A DNA stretch of 16,140 nt from Deltaproteobacteria bacterium (GTDB lineage: Bacteria > Desulfobacterota > B13-G15), in contig QMLA01000002.1 in the NCBI GenBank assembly GCA_003646585.1, forward strand, positions 1-16,140, read 5' to 3'. Positions 14,309 to 16,140 of the stretch are shown here, one piece after another. The stretch's first letter is position 1. Each line of letters begins with the position of its first letter. Under the pieces are notes generated by a model, which saw nothing but the letters and a program-made list of their open reading frames with translations, was not told where the DNA came from and did no database searches. The position numbers and the translations under genes are program-made.

Positions 14309-15871
14309 TTATTGTACCGATCTCAACCTGTAACGCATAATCTTCCCCGTGGCCGTCTTCGGGAGCTCCTTCACGAATTCGATAGCCTTCGGGGCCTTAA
14401 AATGGGCGATTTTGCCCTTCACGAATTCGATTAACTCCCTCTCCAACTCCTGGCTTGGCTCATACCCCTCCCTAAGGACCACGAAGCCCTTCCCCTTCAG
14501 GAGCCCGTCTTCAAAGGGGACGGCCACAACCGCACACTCCAACACCGCAGGATGCTCGAGGAGCGCGTTTTCGACCTCCATCGGAGCGACCCATTGGCCA
14601 CTCACCTTGAGCATGTCATCGGCCCTTCCCTGGTAGTAAAAATAGCCCTCCTCATTCCTGTAAAAGAGATCGCCGGTCTTAAACCAGGGGCCGTGAAAGA
14701 CCTCTTTGTTCTTTTGGTGCCTGCGCCAGTAAAAGGGGGTGATGCCATCGTTGTTCAACCACAGCTCTCCGACCTCTCCGGGTCCCACTTCCCTCCCTTC
14801 CTCATCGGTAAGCCTTGCCTGATACCCTGGCAGAAGGATCCCCGAGGCATCGGGTTTTTCCTGTAGATCCCTGTTGGCAATATACATCCCCCCGACGTCG
14901 GTGCTACCGACCCCATTTATGATCCTCTTACCGAACCTCTTCCACCACTTTTCCACCAGATTCCTGGGCATTGGTTCCCCTGCGGTCACAAAGGCCCTCA
15001 CCGAGGAAAAATCGGCATCGGCCCCTTCCTCCAGTTTCCTCAACATCGCCGAATAGAAGCTGGGCACGCTGAAAAATATAGTTGGTCGATACCTCTTCAC
15101 CACCGAGAAGATATCCTCGGGCCTTGGCCAATGGGGCCAGAGGACCACAGAGAGACCATAAAGGAAAGGGGTCTCAAGGGAAGCGTTGCGCCCATAGGAA
15201 AAGAAGATTTTCGATGTGCAGAAGATGATATCATCCTCCCTCACTTCAAAGGCCGTCTCACAGACCGGTGGCCAGTAGTAGAGCAGATCATGGTGCAGGT
15301 GCACAACCCCTTTGGGCAATCCCGTGGTACCGGAGGTGTACATCCAGAAGGCCATATCGTCCCGGGAGGTCTCTTCGGGAACGAGACGGGGGGATGCCTT
15401 CTCAAGGAGCTCATCGAAACTTTTGCTGCCGGGCCTCTCCTTTCCTACCACTATTACGTGCCTCAGATGCCGCGCCTCCCCCCTTATGGCCTCAATCCTA
15501 TCATAAAGCTCATCGTTGACCACCACGACCTTGGCCCGGGAATCGGTAAGGTAAAAAAGATAATCCTTGGGAGTCCCAAGGGTATTGACCGGTATCGGTA
15601 CAGCCCCAATCTTCATTGCTCCCAAATAAGCGTAAATAAGAGGCGGAGAATCCCACAATACCAGAAGCACCCGATCCTCAGGGGCTACACCCAGCTCCCT
15701 TAAGGCATTGCCCATGCGATTCACTCGATCGACAAGCTCCCTATAGGTCACCTCCTCATCAAGATAATAAATGGCCACCTTATCCCCTCTCCCCTCCTCA
15801 AGATGCCTGTCGGTGAGAAAAACCCCCTGATTGAAGACCTCAGGAACTTCAAAGGAAAGGAAACTCCTCAT
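14309..15871 (-). CDS. Benzoate-CoA-ligase-family acyl-CoA synthetase
   Basis: An AMP-forming enzyme of the ANL superfamily that would activate a carboxylic acid to its CoA thioester using ATP. The 520-aa protein has the P-loop YTSGTTGLPKG (178-188), the substrate-pocket region FFSYGRNASLETPFLYG, GSTD (322-325) in place of the usual G-x-TE, YRNEEGYFYYQGRADDMLKVSGQW, and the catalytic Lys510 in PKTATGKIMRYRL. The pocket region and overall pattern are closest to benzoate and 4-hydroxybenzoate CoA ligases; alicyclic acids are also possible. The start at 15871 has GGGGAGG seven bases upstream; a GTG at 15901 is less likely. It is the first gene of the TRAP operon, so uptake and activation are linked. 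Confidence 0.88.
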   Translation of the reverse strand: MRSFLSFEVPEVFNQGVFLTDRHLEEGRGDKVAIYYLDEEVTYRELVDRVNRMGNALRELGVAPEDRVLLVLWDSPPLIYAYLGAMKIGAVPIPVNTLGTPKDYLFYLTDSRAKVVVVNDELYDRIEAIRGEARHLRHVIVVGKERPGSKSFDELLEKASPRLVPEETSRDDMAFWMYTSGTTGLPKGVVHLHHDLLYYWPPVCETAFEVREDDIIFCTSKIFFSYGRNASLETPFLYGLSVVLWPHWPRPEDIFSVVKRYRPTIFFSVPSFYSAMLRKLEEGADADFSSVRAFVTAGEPMPRNLVEKWWKRFGKRIINGVGSTDVGGMYIANRDLQEKPDASGILLPGYQARLTDEEGREVGPGEVGELWLNNDGITPFYWRRHQKNKEVFHGPWFKTGDLFYRNEEGYFYYQGRADDMLKVSGQWVAPMEVENALLEHPAVLECAVVAVPFEDGLLKGKGFVVLREGYEPSQELERELIEFVKGKIAHFKAPKAIEFVKELPKTATGKIMRYRLRSVQ

Positions 15872-15925
15872 CCCCACACCTCCCCACAAAACTCCTCTCA
15901 CCCCAGAAGGACCGAGGCTTGCTTT

Positions 15926-15954
15926 TTTTTACCGATGTGCCTGTTATTTGTCAA
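15926..15954 (-). promoter_or_regulatory. Sigma70-like promoter of the ligase-TRAP operon
   Basis: On the minus strand TTGACA (15954-15949) and TAAAAA (15931-15926) are 17 nt apart, placing the transcription start near 15919 and a leader of about 45-50 nt before the ATG at 15871. About 12 nt farther upstream is a dyad, GTTCT (15966-15970) and AGAAC (15978-15982), with a 7-nt spacer, which could bind a regulator. The region between this promoter and the IS (about 15985-16021) holds no gene. Confidence 0.5.
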
Positions 15955-16028
15955 GAGAAAATACTGTTCTTATTATGAGAACCTCCGGTGTTTTAAAATT
16001 TCGCAAAAAGGGGAGGGTAAGGGGTAAA

Positions 16029-16052
16029 GACATCTCTGAAAGTGCGCGCCCT
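16029..16052 (+). repeat. Subterminal inverted repeat, left end of the right IS
   Basis: Starts GACATCTCTGAAAG and ends GCCCT. It is complementary in inverted orientation to 223-246 at 21 of 24 positions, the differences all being C/T transitions. Confidence 0.75.
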
Positions 16053-16101
16053 CCCGGTGGGAGGTATCTTGTCTGGATGAGAAAAGAAAGGAGGGCACGA
16101 G

Positions 16102-16140
16102 ATGCAATATGTGGCTTTTGACTGTCACAGGCATTATACC
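16102..16140 (+). CDS. IS110-family transposase, N-terminal end (partial)
   Basis: Thirteen codons are visible: MQYVAFDCHRHYT. IS110 transposases typically open with a beta strand leading to an invariant aspartate in a form like 'Y-V-G-I-D-x-H-K'; here it is Asp7 in AFDCHRHY, the first acidic residue of the RuvC-like DEDD site. A strong ribosome binding site, AAAGGAGGG, ends eight bases before the ATG. The matching inverted repeat upstream supports the call. The rest of the gene lies outside the window. Confidence 0.6.
   Translation, partial: MQYVAFDCHRHYT

Larger units (their letters stand above)
16022..16140 (+). mobile_element. Left end of a second IS110/IS1111-type element (partial)
   Basis: It starts near 16022 with the left inverted repeat, has a leader of about 70 nt and then a transposase gene that leaves the window. 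It has the same direction as the element at 1-249. A small hairpin, CCTCCC (16050-16055) with GGGAGG (16059-16064), lies just inside the repeat. Whether the two elements are identical copies cannot be seen, because only opposite ends are in the window. Confidence 0.6.

Noticed and set aside
16050..16064. CCTCCC-GGT-GGGAGG hairpin as a terminator
   Set aside because: It lies before a transposase start, has no T run and overlaps the inverted repeat; more likely an IS leader structure.
1..16140. Classical composite transposon
   Set aside because: IS110-type elements normally move through circular intermediates without target duplications, and only opposite ends of the two copies are visible; bracketing is seen but joint transposition is not shown.
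1..16140. tRNA, rRNA, CRISPR array or phage attachment site
   Set aside because: I looked for cloverleaf ends, spaced repeats and integrase genes and saw none.

Overview
The window looks like a piece of chromosome from an anaerobic, GC-rich, probably thermophilic bacterium. The reasons are a complex I operon without an NADH module, a CoA ligase of the benzoate type beside a TRAP importer, and a strong preference for AGG arginine codons in all genes. A Desulfobacterota-like or similar deep-branching anaerobe would fit, but the sequence alone does not fix the taxon.

Layout. Positions 1-~249 are the right end of an IS110/IS1111-type element: the last codons of its transposase, a ~155-nt non-coding tail and a subterminal inverted repeat. 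A sigma70-like promoter (282-311) follows, then a plus-strand operon from 332 to 11390: nuoA, nuoB, nuoCD (fused), nuoH, nuoI, nuoJ, nuoK, a MrpD/HyfB-like antiporter-type subunit, an 81-aa two-helix membrane protein, a second antiporter-type subunit with a NuoL-like tail, nuoM and nuoN. Nearly all neighbours overlap by 4-22 nt or are separated by at most 11 nt, so this is one tightly coupled transcription unit. NuoE, NuoF and NuoG are absent, and there are four antiporter-like subunits instead of three. The enzyme is therefore predicted to be a quinone-reducing, ion-pumping complex with an unknown electron donor (ferredoxin or another carrier) and a longer membrane arm.

From 15871 back to 11380, on the minus strand, is a second operon: a benzoate-CoA-ligase-family acyl-CoA synthetase, then the TRAP transporter genes dctP, dctQ and dctM. 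Its promoter lies at 15926-15954. The inferred job is import of an (aromatic) carboxylate by the TRAP system and trapping it as a CoA thioester. A perfect 14-bp-arm hairpin sits between dctP and dctQ, placed so that one arm could also mask the dctQ ribosome binding site. The two operons converge, with nuoN and dctM overlapping by 11 nt at their 3' ends.

At 16022-16140 a second IS110/IS1111-type element begins in the same direction: its left inverted repeat, a short leader and the first 13 transposase codons. The repeats at 223-246 and 16029-16052 match as inverted copies at 21 of 24 positions, so the two operons lie between directly oriented copies of the same IS family. The points most worth checking are the four-antiporter complex with its small companion protein, the IS bracket with a possible bridge RNA, and the dctP-dctQ hairpin switch.
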